Positions 20,813-33,903 of a stretch of 64,000 nt of DNA are shown here, in pieces. The stretch covers positions 231,721,794 to 231,785,793 of the forward strand of contig NC_080540.1 in the NCBI RefSeq assembly GCF_028640845.1, read 5' to 3'. The DNA comes from Ahaetulla prasina. Lineage: Eukaryota; Chordata; Lepidosauria; Squamata; Colubridae. The position numbers were made by a program, and so were the translations under genes. The notes under the pieces are model-generated. The model made no database searches. It was not told where the DNA came from and worked only from the letters and a program-made list of their open reading frames with translations. The first letter of the stretch is position 1, and each line of letters opens with the position of its first letter.

Positions 20813-20949
20813 AATGCAAATTAAAAAAAAATTCTCCTATAATTCAGGCACAGGTTTTACCATCAGTGAAGGGATTTAGCCTGGAAGCATTTGCGTGCAA
20901 AAAATTTCCTCTACCACTGAGTTACAAATGTGCACAATTATAGTACTTA

Positions 20950-21486
20950 CCGTGTTTCTCCAAAAAGACGACCCATCTTGAAAAGAAGCCCTACCATGTT
21001 TTGGAATGGATGCGATCAAATTAAGCCCCACCCACAAAATTAGCCCGAATTAAGACCCCACCCACCCCAGGGTGCAGGGGGTGGGGTGAGGCCCACAGGT
21101 AAAAAAATAAGCTAGGTGGGGATGAGGGGGTGGAGCTGCCCTATTTACCAGGCTTCGCACAGCCCGACACCTGCCTTACCTTTTTCTGTGGCTGCTTCTT
21201 CTGCGGCTACATGCCTCCACTTGCACGCATCGCCCCGGCCTCCAGTTTGCCTCCAGATGCCTTCTGACAGGCATCTGAAAGTGAAACGGAGGCCGGGATG
21301 ATGCGTGTGAGTGGCAGCAAGTGGCCGCAGAAGAAGTGGGCCAACAGCGGGCTCCTGTTGGGCGGGGCTGTCAGTGCCGCTGCAGCGAGGTGAGTCAATA
21401 ATTAGAACCCTCCAAAAAGAAGACCTAGCCATTTTTTCGGAGGTCAAAAGAAAATAAGGCCCGGCCTTGTTTTTGAAGAAACACAG
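20950..21486. mobile_element. Non-autonomous DNA transposon with TA target site
   Basis: Termini CCGTGTTTCTCC and GAAGAAACACAG are imperfect inverted repeats flanked by TA on both sides (20948-20949 and 21487-21488). The interior is GC-rich, with 'aagacccc' and 'ataaggccc' motifs. No transposase. The TA target suggests Tc1/mariner-like mobilisation, which is an inference. Confidence 0.7.
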
Positions 21487-21488
21487 TA

Positions 21489-23425
21489 TTCCTGAAGTGT
21501 CCATGGATACGCATCAGTGCATGTAATTTGTAGAAAACATCTCCATTCTCTATTTTGGCAATGGACTACCCAATGAAGCAGCCTTTAGTTGTAGCAGCCA
21601 TCAAATATATTTTAATAATAATAAAAAAATTAACAGGACCTGGAAGGCAACCTGGTTCACAGTAATGTAGCTTGGACCTTCTTCCATTCAGCTGGCTTTA
21701 CAGAAGTAAGTCAAGAAGGCTTCTGGGGCCTTTAATAGGTATACTGTTTCCGAATCATTTCCCCACTAAGCAACATCCGTGCCACCAAACTGATTTGTAG
21801 AGACAGCTGACCAACATTTCAGCTCGATTCCTCTCTTTCATCAGGAAGAAGGAGATCTGCTTCTCTGGAGCTTGAAGACGGTTTCTCCTTCTTGTCCCGA
21901 ACCTCTTTACAAGTAAAAAGAAGTGAGATGTTTGAAGAGCAAGTGGGAAGAATGTTCCTATTAATTTGAACATTAACCATTGCAATAGTTCGTGTAGCTT
22001 TTTTTTTTAAAAACCAACTTGATTTCAAAGTCAGCTGATCCTAAATTCCAGAGGCAATTATAGTAAATCAAATTGTACACCGTCCCCAGGGGGTAGTTTT
22101 GAGATACCTTGGCACTGCGTCCTTTCTCCTGATTTCCCTTCTAACCTAGAGCTCACACATCTAGCAGCTGCTTTCTTTTTAACAATTCGTCACTCCCTTG
22201 AAAAAATGTTTGCAAGCACTTTGGATAATTTCCAATTCATTCTTGCAGGAAATGAGGATTTGCTTCCTCACTTGGGATACCTGCTGCTAGGTTTATTCAC
22301 TAATAAGCATGATAAATGTTTTAGCCTTTGATCAGTGCTAATTTAACAAGTAAGCTCCATAGGAAAAAAACAGTCTTTGAGGCTCAGGGGCTCAAGACGA
22401 TGCATGAGTTGAAAATATGATTGATTGTGTAGCTGTGAGAAATTTCCATAAAAAATCTTTTATCATGCTGCTGTATTTTGAACAATTAAATCAAACGTGA
22501 AAGGTATCGCTACTTTACAATAGAGGGAGAAATGAAAATGGAACTTCACACAACTTTGTTTCAAAACCATGTATATTGATTTTCCAGGTACATTTTCAAT
22601 TTCTTCTTTAATTAATAGGTAGATTTAAAAAGAAAAAAAACACCCTATCGGTCTTTCCCCCCCCTCCCCCGATTATATTCTATTTTTGTTGTACAAGATA
22701 AACACTTTTAATGCTATAGCACAACCATCCAGTCTAAAATAAGTGAATCCAAGCCACCTCCTTAGTTAAAAATGAGGCTACACCTGTAAAAATCACTGGA
22801 GATCATCAGTATTTTCTTGTTGCCAACTTTCCTGTGCCACATACAACAGCAGAAAAAGTGCAATATGGAAGACTGGAAGAATTTCCTTTATGCATACATG
22901 GACTTTCCCTACATATCACCACTGCCTTCTATTTTCAACTTTCATTCCATTAATATTTTCTTGCTTTATATCTTTAAAAATGCATGCTTTTAGATAAAAG
23001 AGAGTAAGATATCATGGCTCAAAGACTGGACTGAAAACAGTGGGAAATGTGTAAATAATCCCATTTAGCTATTGGATCATTGGACCACTCTCCTCTTTCT
23101 ATCATTGGCCTCTTGTAAGAATAAAAGAAGAATTTAAAAAGGAAAGGAACCATCAAATCTATTTGGAGTTCTTTGGAAGAAAACAGAATAAGATTTATAG
23201 ATACTATGAATTCTGGTCGGTGTTTACAGTATTACTAGCCCTGCAATAGAAGGCAGTCCATTAATTCTTTTGGATACTATCATTTATATTCTGCCCTAGA
23301 AAATTTCTTCCAGTGCATTTCACCAGCTAGTCCAGCTTGACTAAATTCTCACTTCCATAGCATACAGCATCCAAATTTTAGAAGTAGCTCTTCCTAACTC
23401 CTGTTTATTTCCAAAATATTTCTTA
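21489..23425. other. Unique sequence, no feature recognised
   Basis: About 1.9 kb without a coding, RNA or repeat signal that I can support. Short ORFs present are at chance length. Confidence 0.5.
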
Positions 23426-23433
23426 ACAATATT

Positions 23434-25077
23434 TTGTTGGATCAACATTGGGTAGATCCGGGTGAGAGGCTGGAGTCTCGTCTTGTTGAGACTATTTGGG
23501 ATGGATTTGACCCTGTGACTCCCGAGGACAAGGACAGGTTGTTGGGGCGGTTGAATGCCACCACATGTTTATTGGACCCGTGCCCCTCCTGGTTGGTGCT
23601 GGCCACACAGGAGGTGACACGAGGCTGGCTCCAGGGGATTATCAATGCTTCTTTGATGGAGGGGATTTTTCCCGCCACCTTGAAAGAGGCGGTGGTGAGG
23701 CCCCTCCTCAAGAAGCCCTCCCTGGACCCGGCTGTTTTAGGAAATTATCGTCCGGTCTCCAACCTTTGCTTTGTGGCGAAGGTTGTTGAGAGTGTGGTGG
23801 CACGTCAATTACCCCAATACCTGGATGAATCTGTCTATCTAGACCCATTCCAGTCTGGCTTCCGGCCCGGGTACAGTACAGAGACGGCTTTGGTCGCATT
23901 GGTTGATGATCTCTGGAGGGCCAGGGACGAGGGTTACTCCTCTGCCCTGGTCCTACTAGATCTCTCAACGGCTTTTGATACCATCGACCATGGTATCCTG
24001 CTGCACTGGTTAGGGAGTTTGGGAGTGGGAGGCACCATTTATCAGTGATTCTCCTCCTATCTCTCTGACCGGTCGCAGACGGTATTGGCAGGAGGGCAGA
24101 GATCGACCACGAGGCCCCTCACATGTGGGGTGCCGCAGGGGTCGATTCTCTCGCCTCTCCTGTTCAACATCTATATGAAGCCGCTGGGTGAGATCATCAA
24201 TGGCTTTGGGGTGAGGTACCAACTGTAAGCTGATGATACGCAGCTGTACTTTTCCACCCCAGGCCATCCCAACGAAGCTATCGAAGTGCTGTCCCGGTGT
24301 CTGGAAGCTGTACGGGTCTGGATAGGGAGAAACAGGCTCAAACTCAATCCCTCCAAGATGGAGTGGCTGTGGATGCCGGCACCCAGGTACAGTCAGCTGC
24401 AGCCGCGGCTGACTGTTGGGGGCGAATCACTGGCCCCAATGGAAAGGGTGCGTATTTTGGGCGTCCTCCTGGATGGGCGGTTGTCTTTCGAAGATCATCT
24501 GACGACCATCACCAGGAGGGCTTTTTACCAGGTTTGCCTGGTTCGCCAGTTGCACCCCTTCCTTGACCGGGATGCCTTATGCACGGTCACTCATGCTCTG
24601 GTTACCTCTCGCTTGGATTACTGCAATTCTCTCTACATGGGGCTCCCCTTGAAGAGCACCCGGAGGCTCCAGTTGGTTCAAAATGCAGCTGCGCAGGTGA
24701 TAGTGGGAGCCACACGTGGCTCCCATGTAACACCACTCCTGCGCAGTCTGCACTGGCTACCTGTGGTCTTTCAGGTGCACTTCAAGGTGTTGGTGACTAC
24801 CTTTAAAGCGCTCCATGGCTTAGGGCCAGGGTACTTACGGGACTGCCTGCTGTTACCGAATGCCTCCCACCGACCTGTACGCTCGCACAGAGAGGGACTC
24901 CTTAGGGTGTCATCCGCCAAGCAATGTCGGCTGGCAGCCCCCAAGGGGAGGGCCTTCTCTTTGGGGGCTCCCACCCTTTGGAACGAACTTCCCCCTGGAC
25001 TTCGTCAACTGCCGGACCTTTGGACTTTCCGCTGCGAGCTGAAGACCTATTTGTTTGTTCGCGCAGGACTGGCATAG
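23434..25077 (+). pseudogene. L2 reverse transcriptase (inactivated)
   Basis: RNA-dependent DNA polymerase domain of an L2-clade non-LTR retrotransposon. It would copy its own RNA at a nicked chromosomal target. Two nonsense codons (24046 and 24226) inactivate it; the second hits the active-site tyrosine. The frame is otherwise open, and its sequence parallels the minus-strand copy at 42189-43700. No upstream start or promoter is present. Confidence 0.9.
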
Positions 25078-25261
25078 GATTTTAATTAGTTTTAACGTTT
25101 CAATATTTTATAATTTATGGGATTTTATTTTAATGTTTTAATTCGGCCATTTGTGTAATAAGTTTTTTAACTTATGGTTTTATGTGTATATTGCTGTCGT
25201 TTTTATTTTGGCTGTAAACCGCCCTGAGTCCTTCGGGAGAAGGGCGGTATAAAAATTTAAT

Positions 25262-25269
25262 TAATAATT

Positions 25270-25325
<56 letters not shown>

Positions 25326-25337
25326 CAACAACAACAA
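25262..25337. repeat. (TAA)n/(ACA)n microsatellite tail of L2
   Basis: Trinucleotide repeats following the L2 3' hairpin. Confidence 0.95.
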
Positions 25338-25546
25338 CTTAGTTCTATCTTACAGCCCTAGTTTGTTTACCCAGATGTCCTGTCTTCTATCTCCCCAAAC
25401 AGGCCTTGAAGATTTTCTTGGCTCCAAGTTGCATTTTCTATCACCTCTAATCCACCTTTTTGCTTTGAGCGTGATTTCTTCTGAAAATAAGTGTGTTTTA
25501 GCTCTCTAATTCAGGAGAGAAACTAGTTTAGCAAAATCATGTAATC

Positions 25547-26543
25547 CAGGGGTGAAATCTAAAAATTTTCCCTACCGGGTCTGTGGGCATGGCTTAATTG
25601 GTGGGCTTGGCTTGGTGGTCAGAAGACTGGGTGGGCATGGCCAATAACAATAAATAATAAAAATAATAAACAAAGTATAAAAAACAATAAGAGGTATCAA
25701 AAACCAACTTTCACACTTTACACACACACAACACAACACAACACAACTGACTCACACAATGTAAAAGCAGCTGCACTTCACACTTCACACAGCCACAAAA
25801 AATTCAAAAACCAGCTTTCACAGTTTACACACACACACCTCTCACACACACACACATACACACAAAATGCCACATACAGCTTTCTGAGATTTTATGTGTT
25901 TGTGTAGTTAGAGTGAAACACTACAGAAACACACCAAAACTCAGAAAGCTGCACAAATATTTTATTTTATTATTTTATTTTATTTTCTTGTGGACTTCAA
26001 ATCCCAGAGTTCCTCAGCCAGCAAAGCAGGAAGTCAAAGCAAGTTTTGTTTTTTTCTTCAGTAGCTGAAGAAAAAGCATGCTGTTGCCGAAAGGAGCAGT
26101 AATTATAGGTAAGTGAGGAGGGGGAATTGGCTGGGCATGGGTGGGGGCTCTTGTAAGTGGGGGCTGTTAAAAAGTGAGTTTAAAAGCCTGTGAGGATCAG
26201 GAAACTCCTCTGGGATCGCCAGAGGAGGCTTTTAAAACCTGGGGTTTTTTTCTTTTTTTCCCCCCTTCGGCTGAAGAGGGTTTTTTAAAAAAACTTTTAA
26301 AGAGTTTTGATGATCTCTGCTCAGCCCCACGATCATCAGAGGGTTTTTTTTTTTTTACTTTTAAAAGCATGTTTCGGCTGAAGAAAAACTTTTAAAAGTA
26401 AAAAAAAACCTCTGCTGATGGTGCGGCTCAGCAGAGGGGTGGGGGGCGGGGCCAGGGAATTTTGCTACCAGTCCTCCAAACCAGCAGCTGCTATCACTAC
26501 CTAATCTGGCGAGCCGGTGCAAACCGGGAGCATTTCATCTCTG
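25547..26543. mobile_element. hAT non-autonomous element, about 1 kb, TSD ATGTAATC
   Basis: Starts CAGGGGTGAAATCTA and ends GCATTTCATCTCTG. Flanked by exact 8-bp ATGTAATC (25539-25546 and 26544-26551). It contains (CA)-rich tracts and internal inverted 'cttttaaaagt' and 'gatgatc' motifs like those of 57910 and 59302. No transposase ORF. Confidence 0.9.
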
Positions 26544-26551
26544 ATGTAATC

Positions 26552-28105
26552 TCTTCTGCATCTCTCAACAGTTCATTTCTCTCTCTTCCAGGTGTTTCTT
26601 CCCCTTGCCTTTTTTCCAGGTGATCTGCCATTCCCTGCCCTCCTCCAGCTATTTCTTCCTTCAAAACAAAGTTTATTTTAAACAGAGGAAATGTTCCCCT
26701 GCTGATCTGGAAATTCAGGATACCAAAAATGGCAACGCATTTGTTCTTTCTAGTCAAATGGGAAGGATTATGGGTCATTCCCACTGCTGCATCTGAAGAC
26801 ATTAGGAATTTACCTGTCCACTTGTTCAGGTGTCTGGAATTTGTGTGTTAGCTATCAGGTTGAATGGGAGTAAAGTGGGGGAAGAACTGTCTTATCCATT
26901 CCCTAAACGTAATAATAAATTCAGCTTTCCTAGTAAGGTATGACAGCTTTTTAACTTGCTCTGTGATTCATAGATGGGCCCTGGAAACTAATAAGCAATT
27001 AACCTCCAAAGTAATATCAAAATAGTAAGCGACCGACAAGTGGATGCTGAGGTATCTAATTTATTATTATCTATGGTAATATTATTTATATAGCTATTTG
27101 GGTAAGCTAAGCATTTCTATAAACAATTCTTGATATAAGAGCTCCATTACAACCTTCAAATAAATGTGCGATCCTATTTTATCTCTGCCTCTGAAATTGT
27201 TGGCAGCCAAAAAATAGTAATTTTTTTTTAAAAAAAATTGTTTATTCTTTATATTCCTCTGTTTCAAAACCATCTTACTTTTGGAGTGTTAGATTCCCCA
27301 AGGAACGTGTATAATTAGATGGCTTAGGACAATTAATTGAAATTGGACATTTTCCCGTAGCTACATACAATACATCCACCAGACTTCATATTTTGTAATA
27401 TGAGATTCTGTTTCATAATGCAGTAGAATTTTTGACATCTCTGCACTTTCAACAAACAAAAGTACTCTATGCAAATGCTCTACGTGGATCTTTTCAAACA
27501 AGTACTTAGTGCCGCAGTGGTGAGTACTTTCATAAATGACTGCTGAAAGTGCCCCGTCACTAGAATTCTGCTATAGGCATACAGCAGTGAGTAATTCTTG
27601 AAATGTATAGTTAGTGATTTCCTCTCTGACTTGATGTAGCAAAACTGTGGTTAGAGCCATATAACAGATATCTGTCATACTTGATATCTGTTTCCAGCAG
27701 TGTATATTATGAATAAATGAATATGATTCATATACATTTCCTCGAGTTGAAAGGACTTTTTTTTCAATCTGTACCTCAAAGGAATTCAAAGTGCCAAGTC
27801 TTGGGAATAACGAGGTTGCAGCCGCCTTTGTTTTGCATTGGATTAAAATTTCAAAGTGCGAAATTACTATGTATCACATCTATGGCACTTTTTAGTATAC
27901 AAAATATTTTGCATTTCTTGGAGCTGGGTGATAAAAGCTGAGGTTCATCCTATCTTGGGGGAAAAAATAGCTCTGTGATTCCTAACAAGTGCACATACAT
28001 GTTTTCAGCAAAACATAATCCAGACTGGTTTCATCAAGCTTCCCAGTGAGGGGTGGGTCCTTGGAGGCAGCCATGGTTTTTTTTTTCTCATTGACTTGGA
28101 GAAGA
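26552..28105. other. Unique sequence, no feature recognised
   Basis: About 1.5 kb without a supportable gene or repeat. Confidence 0.5.
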
Positions 28106-28110
28106 TACTG

Positions 28111-28240
28111 CAGAATAGGGGTGGCAACTATGACTCCTTTATAACCTGTGGACTTCGACTCCCAGGATTCCTGAGCCATCCAGGAATTCTGGGAATTGAA
28201 GCTCACAAGTCATAAAAGAGTCATAGTTGCCCACTCCTGC
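28111..28240. mobile_element. Palindromic MITE
   Basis: Inverted arms 'gtggcaactatgactcc' and 'gagtcatagttgcccac' with internal 'cgactcccaggattcctg'. The same layout as 6825-6959, but a diverged terminus and unclear TSD. Confidence 0.7.
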
Positions 28241-28544
28241 TGTGGACACTTCTGAAACAAATCACTAAAATCTGCCCCTGAAAACTGTGGATCAGGTGAA
28301 TCTGTATGTACCCACTAAATTTCTCAAGCATCCTAACTCATAGCTATCATTAAACTGGATCACCATGACAGATACAGCAGTTGAAAACTAGCATGGCCGT
28401 CACCACCGAATGTTTCTTTGAAACCATGTGCTATGGTCCACAGGCACAGACTAAAACACTTTCTCTTCCCTAACATGCATCTTTGCTTCCATTTGTCAGG
28501 AGTCAGCAATCTGTGAAATTATATGGTCATTGCAATGATTACAT

Positions 28545-28665
28545 TCCTCGCATAGTCAGCCGGATTTTCAGACTGGATTTGGTCCTTCCCAAGACCCTGG
28601 GATAGGCAGATGTTGATGTTTTGTGTTCTCTTATTATTGTTATTATTATTATTATTTCAGTTTTG
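28545..28665 (-). mobile_element. R4/Dong LINE 3' UTR fragment (minus)
   Basis: 'cagactggatttgg' and 'gggataggcagatgttgatg' match 13970-14045. Followed by a (TTA)n run. Confidence 0.55.
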
Positions 28666-30780
28666 CGTCCATGCAGCCTATTCCAATTAATCCAGTAAAA
28701 TTTGCCATCATTATTTCAGAAGAGTTTTGAGCTGTATTTAGATTAATGAAATAAGCAAAAATGTCCAAAAAAACTTTGATAGTTTTGTCTCCTCCCAAAG
28801 CTCTTTTTTTTTAACAAAACAAGGAGCACTCACCCCCTTCACAAAAATCCAATCACAATTTAAAAAGTTGTAAAATTCCTAGAAAAAAATGCTTATATTT
28901 AGCTGGTATCTGGAATGCCAACCGTCTAGAACCACTTCACAACATGTTCTCTGGCATGCAATAAACACAAAGTAAGGATAAGAGTCAGTATCTAAATATG
29001 ATCCGTATCCAAATCAACATTAGCAATGTCTGTGATATTTCCAATTAAAACAGAGTCAATTAGAAAAGTAATCTAATGCAATTTGGGAGGACCTGAAGGA
29101 CCAAATTGAACACATATCAAGAAGGTCTAGCTTTCCAATCACTGTTGATGCTGTCTTGATATCACTTAAACGTTAAAATATGTCTTTAGGATTCATGATC
29201 CACATTCATGCTAGCAACCTAATTAATTTATGTTCAAGATAATATATAGCTCTATATGAAAGGTTTTTTGTAGCCCAGGTCTCCAACAGAAATTGTTCTG
29301 GAGGCCTACTGATTAAGTAGTAATGGATGGGTTTCTAACGTTGAATTTAACATGACTTAAATTTAACTTAGGTGGGACAATAATTATAAATATTACCTTA
29401 GCAATTGAGTTTAAATAGGATAATAAAACATAATTCAACTCTTAGGTGAGGTAATCATAAATTTTAGTCAAGGTTTAGATGCAAAGGTCTGCTTAAAGAA
29501 CACCAATCCAACAGAAAAGCATACTATTAGCCTCCTGAAAATTCTACTAAATTTTAAAGGATTTTTCCAGTGAAAGCATAGATGAGACCCCCAAAGGTGT
29601 TTTTCCAAGAGGCAACTGGACTTTCTTGTTTTTCTTTGAAGATGCCTTGTTTTGAATGCTCCCCACCACCCAGTCAGAGTTGAAGACGCTTCTTGGAGCT
29701 TCTTCAAATAAATATGTGCAAACAAGGAGTTTTGCATGATGTTGGTGCAAATCTACAAAATGATCCCAAACCTTCTTATAAATGGCAGATCACAGGACGC
29801 AAATGAGGAGCCCCTTGCATGTGCTAGGAAGCTACGGTAAGTGACGTGCGCTGTTGCTTTTCACCTGATTCTTAACAACCAAGGATTATCGGAGTCCAGC
29901 CTAGCTACCACACAAGAGGAAGATAGAGTTGTCCCCAATTCGGGTCTGAGCCTGGTGCTGAAGCCAATGATGGACGCCAGACATGAGGTGCAAATTTTCT
30001 GATTGCTTTTTATTGGAGTATTCCAAGGAAAAGGGCTCCTGGCCAAAATGCCAAGAACCAAGAACAAAGGATTAAGAAAGCTTTATACATTTTCACTAAA
30101 AGAGAAGGTGGGACAATGAGAGATAATAAGAAATATCATCTAATAAACGTTTTAGTAATAATTCTATAATTTGTTCTATTGGTCTCTAGCTGTCCCTATT
30201 CCTAAGCATTGGCTAATGAATGCTCCAGGAGTTTTCTAATACACATTAAATTGGCTGCAGGACATCTGTATTCCTAATTGCAGATGAGGCCTGCAAGTTG
30301 TCTAACTGTTATTACTTTTATCAGTTTTCTAACTACCCAGAATTGTTACAAGATTTACACATGCGTATTTCCTGTAGATAAGCATTTTTTGTTCTTGCCA
30401 GACACACTCCCCAATTACAGGCTTCCTAATTTACTTTCAAGTGTGTATCATGACCTGGCTTTATTTTAGCATACAGCTCATCAATAGTAAGGGGGAGCTT
30501 AAAATGACATCTGATGCCAAAAAACAGGGAAGAATAGCTATCACAGATTATTAAATAATTGCCACAGCTATTGCCAGATCCAAAGTGCCAGAAATTTCAA
30601 ATGTCTGGCGTTGGCTGATTATGCTGCAATTTGAGGCAGAGAAGCCTAAACAGGAACCTTAATCATGTTTAAGCCCAGCTGTTCTCATAAGAGAACAGTG
30701 AACAAACCCTTGCAAGGGTATGTAGTGTATGCTGAGCCCTTGTGCCTGTCTAGTTTGTGAAGGCAGGCATGGGTATACCA
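28666..30780. other. No feature firmly recognised
   Basis: About 2.1 kb of largely unique sequence. 29870-30080 has an LTR- or retroposon-like look on the minus strand (an AATAAAAAG signal as its inverse near 30006), but I could not find paired termini or a TSD, so I do not call it. Confidence 0.4.
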
Positions 30781-31069
30781 CGGTGGTGAAATTCAATTTT
30801 TTTTACTACCGGTTCTGTGGGCGTGGCTTGGTGGGTGTGGTGTGGCTTGGTGGGCGTGGCTTGGTGGGTGTGGCAGGGGAAGTATACTGCAAAATCTCCA
30901 TTCCCACCCCACTCCAGGGGAAGGATATTGCAAAATCTTCATTTCCACCCCACTCCAGGGGAAGGTTACTACAAAATCTCCAGTGATTTTGATATTTGCC
31001 AGTTCTCCGAACTACTCAAAATTTCCTCTACCTCCAGAACCTGCCAGAATCTGCTGGATCTCACCCCTG
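30781..31069. mobile_element. hAT non-autonomous element, TSD GTATACCA/GTATACCG
   Basis: Starts CGGTGGTGAAATTCA and ends GGATCTCACCCCTG. The 8-bp flanks match at seven positions. Contains 'actaccggttctgtggg' and repeated 'tccattcccacc' and 'ccaggggaagg' units shared with 11464-12020. Confidence 0.88.
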
Positions 31070-33720
31070 GTATACCGTATAGGGCTGGGTGATACATTGT
31101 TTCTGCTTTTTCTCTCCCTAACTGGTATTGGTAAGAGTTTTCCTTGATACTCCAACCAGTTCTGGCTTAATCAGTTCCAGGTTTATTACACTGTTTCACA
31201 TACCATGCACACATGCATATATTCATGCTAGATATTGGACATATTCACATAACTATGTGAATGAATGAATGAATGAATGAATGAATCAATCAATCAATAG
31301 AAATCTCTGATACTCTGAACAGGGAGCTGATAGAAAACCTTGGTGGAAATTTCAATCACTATTCAATGTGCAGATTTGTTGTAGTAGAGAGAGAATGAAA
31401 TATTATACAACAATTATTCATGGCACAATCTTTTCACTTTTGTCATATTTTTACAGCTCTGTTTCTTGATCTGTATTATATTATATTATTTGTCAAATCA
31501 ACAAGCCTCTTTTCTTTCTTCATTCCTCTCCTTTGGAAAGCAATTTTTACAAGTGTAAAGTCCTGAGCTTGGACACATATTCTCCTGGTTAGGTCAAAAG
31601 TTCAGTTATTCATCCCTGCTGCGATGCTATTGTAAGTTTAGAGTGATTCAAGATTCTTGAAGCTTACTGTGACACCTCTTAAAAATGATTTACTAGAGTT
31701 GGTCTCTTGTGCCATGCAGATAAAAATTAGCCTGAGTTTTTGCCAGACCTCGGTTAGATTCACTGCCTTGCAGGGCAAAAGCAATGGACATTGGCCTTAT
31801 ATTTTCAATGAAAACATCTATTTTGTGAAATATTTAAACAAGAACATGAATATGTCCTCTCTAGGCCTACGCATTAACCCATTGAGTTATCCATCTTTCA
31901 TCGTCAACTCAGAATTTAAGTTTGCTAAAAACAAACGGGAAAGGATCTTAGATTAGATTGTAAATTGGAAAAAGACCTGCATTTTTGGTGAGACTTTTGC
32001 TCATAGGTAGATCATATATATGTGCAGAAGGTCTCAAATTGAATCCTCAGTATTCTCAGGTAAGGTTTTCAGGTAACCTAGAGACCCATTTATAATCAAT
32101 ATTGACTGGACTGGCTTAGATGGATGAATGTTCTGTTGCAGGAAAAGTTTCTGATAACCATATTTTTATTTAGTTTTTATTAGATTTATGTGCCGCCCAT
32201 CTTGCCTGCAAGCAGAAATATGAGATATTTATTTTGGCAAAAGTGATCAGATTGTAGGCTGTGGGTAAGATCCTTGATGGAAAGACACTATCAGCCAGTG
32301 AAAGGTGTCCAGACTGGACTTTGAATGTCTAATGTGATGTCTTTAGTTTGTCTTGGTGAGTCGAATGTACAACTTTGCTAACTTGTATGCAATCAAACAA
32401 TGGTAGTTTAATCAACAAGTCATGGTCAAGCAAGCCCAGCTTAGGGCAATATGAGAAATTAGTCAGAATCTGCTAAATTTAAAGGTGGATGTTTAAAGCA
32501 AGCATTAATTTTAAGGGCTTATCAAGAGGATTTTATATTGTTCTTTTTAAATGGCCAAGATGCTGTGGTGGTAGACCAAGCTCTTGAAAGTCTGACCTTA
32601 CTGTTGAGTCTTTATCCAACAGGAGAGTGAATATATACATGCAGGATTGATATGCTACCTTTGTATTTGTTCCTGTGAACAGTTTTATAAAGTGATAATT
32701 GGATAGTTGCCTTCTGCATTCTGATTGCCAGAGGAGCTTCACTTCACTCTAATAAAACAGATTAAAGTAACATAAGAAAAATACAGCTTTCTATTTAACA
32801 GTACAGACTGTATTGATTTATGTATTTAAGGGTGTGATTACTTTTTCTCAGAGTTTGAAATCCCTCCCTTTAAAAAAAATAAATAAATCTATAGCCAGCG
32901 TGGAATTGCCTTGTGAAAGAGTGATCAACCAAGTCTCTGATTATCTAGCTCTCTTCTCCACCATTCGGATTCTCAACTAGATGGCTTCTTCATTCAAGGG
33001 GAGATTTGCGAAGAAAATGGCAGGAATGACACCCCACGATAAATCATCTCAAACCACATCCTGAAAAATGGGCCAAAGACAGCTTGTGCTGTGACAAATA
33101 CGGCTGACAACAAGTATATACATCTGCTTGGGAGGATTTATGAGAAGGGAATACAAATAAGGCAACGCAACATTTGGGTTTGATAACTTGTTTTAAGAGC
33201 ATTATATTATTGTGGCTAATAAGGCTGTACTTAAAATGCACGCACGAATACAAGTTATATCTTACTCAACACACATTATAGAATACATCGAGAACTTGAT
33301 AACTCGTAGGGTTTATTGGTAATTGTTAAGTTTTTAGAAAACAGGGGAAATGAGGATGTCAACACTTTTCTCTAAATTTCAAGGACAGCTGAGTGCTTCT
33401 TCTCAATGCTTTTTGTATTCAAGAAAGGCTGATTTCAGTGTGAACTCTGTAAATCTCTTTTCTCTCCCAAGCTTATAATAATCCTTCTGTATCCGGAATC
33501 AACCAAACACCTCTTGTAAGTGCTCAGATTTCATTTAATGGTATAGGATATTTATCGTGGGACAGCAGGAAATACGAGACTGAGCCATACAATTCTTACA
33601 ACAAATATTTCTCTCATTTACTATTAAGCATTTTGTAAAAAAAAAAGGGGGGGGGAATGTCCTCATCAAAAAGATATTGATTCAGAAAAAAGATGGTTTT
33701 TCTTTCTTCTTTTTAACTAT
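31070..33720. other. Unique sequence with one (TGAA)n tract
   Basis: A short (TGAA)n/(TCAA)n microsatellite at about 31258-31300. Otherwise no supportable gene, RNA or repeat over 2.6 kb. Confidence 0.5.
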
Positions 33721-33726
33721 TTCTCA

Positions 33727-33895
33727 ACTCTAGTGTTGAGAAAGTGTTGTAAGCGTTGTACCTTGATGAAGGTATCTTTTCTTTTATGTACACTGAGAGC
33801 ATATGCACCAAGACAAATTCCTTGTGTGTCCAATCACACTTGGCCAATAAAAAATTCTATTCTATTCTATTCTATTCTATTCTATTCTATTTTAG
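33727..33895 (+). mobile_element. L3/CR1-type snake LINE 3' end with (TATTC)n tail
   Basis: Only the last about 130 bp of the 3' UTR ('accttgatgaaggtatc' to 'cacttggccaataaaa') plus a TATTC tail to 33893. The U6 pseudogene begins a few bases later. Confidence 0.88.
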
Positions 33896-33903
33896 GAGGT
33901 CAG

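Larger units (their letters stand above)
23426..25340 (+). mobile_element. L2 LINE, 5'-truncated, ORF with two nonsense codons
   Basis: Encodes the reverse-transcriptase half of the L2 protein from 23434 to a stop at 25077, about 548 codons in a single frame. It contains 'LGNYRPVSNLCF', 'FQSGFRPGYSTETAL' and 'LLDLSTAFDTIDH', then 'GVPQGSILSPLLFNIY', the catalytic ADD, and the C-terminal 'ALHGLGPGYLRD' and 'GAPTLWNELPPGLRQLPD'. Only two in-frame stops break it: TGA at 24046 (Trp expected) and TAA at 24226, which replaces the Tyr of the YADD active site. There are no frameshifts, so the insertion is fairly young. The 3' UTR ends with the hairpin at about 25218-25252, then (TAA)n to 25340. The endonuclease domain is missing because of 5' truncation. 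Confidence 0.95.

Noticed and set aside
29861..30080. Possible additional LTR on the minus strand
   Set aside because: A polyadenylation-like signal is present, but no matching termini or target duplication could be found.
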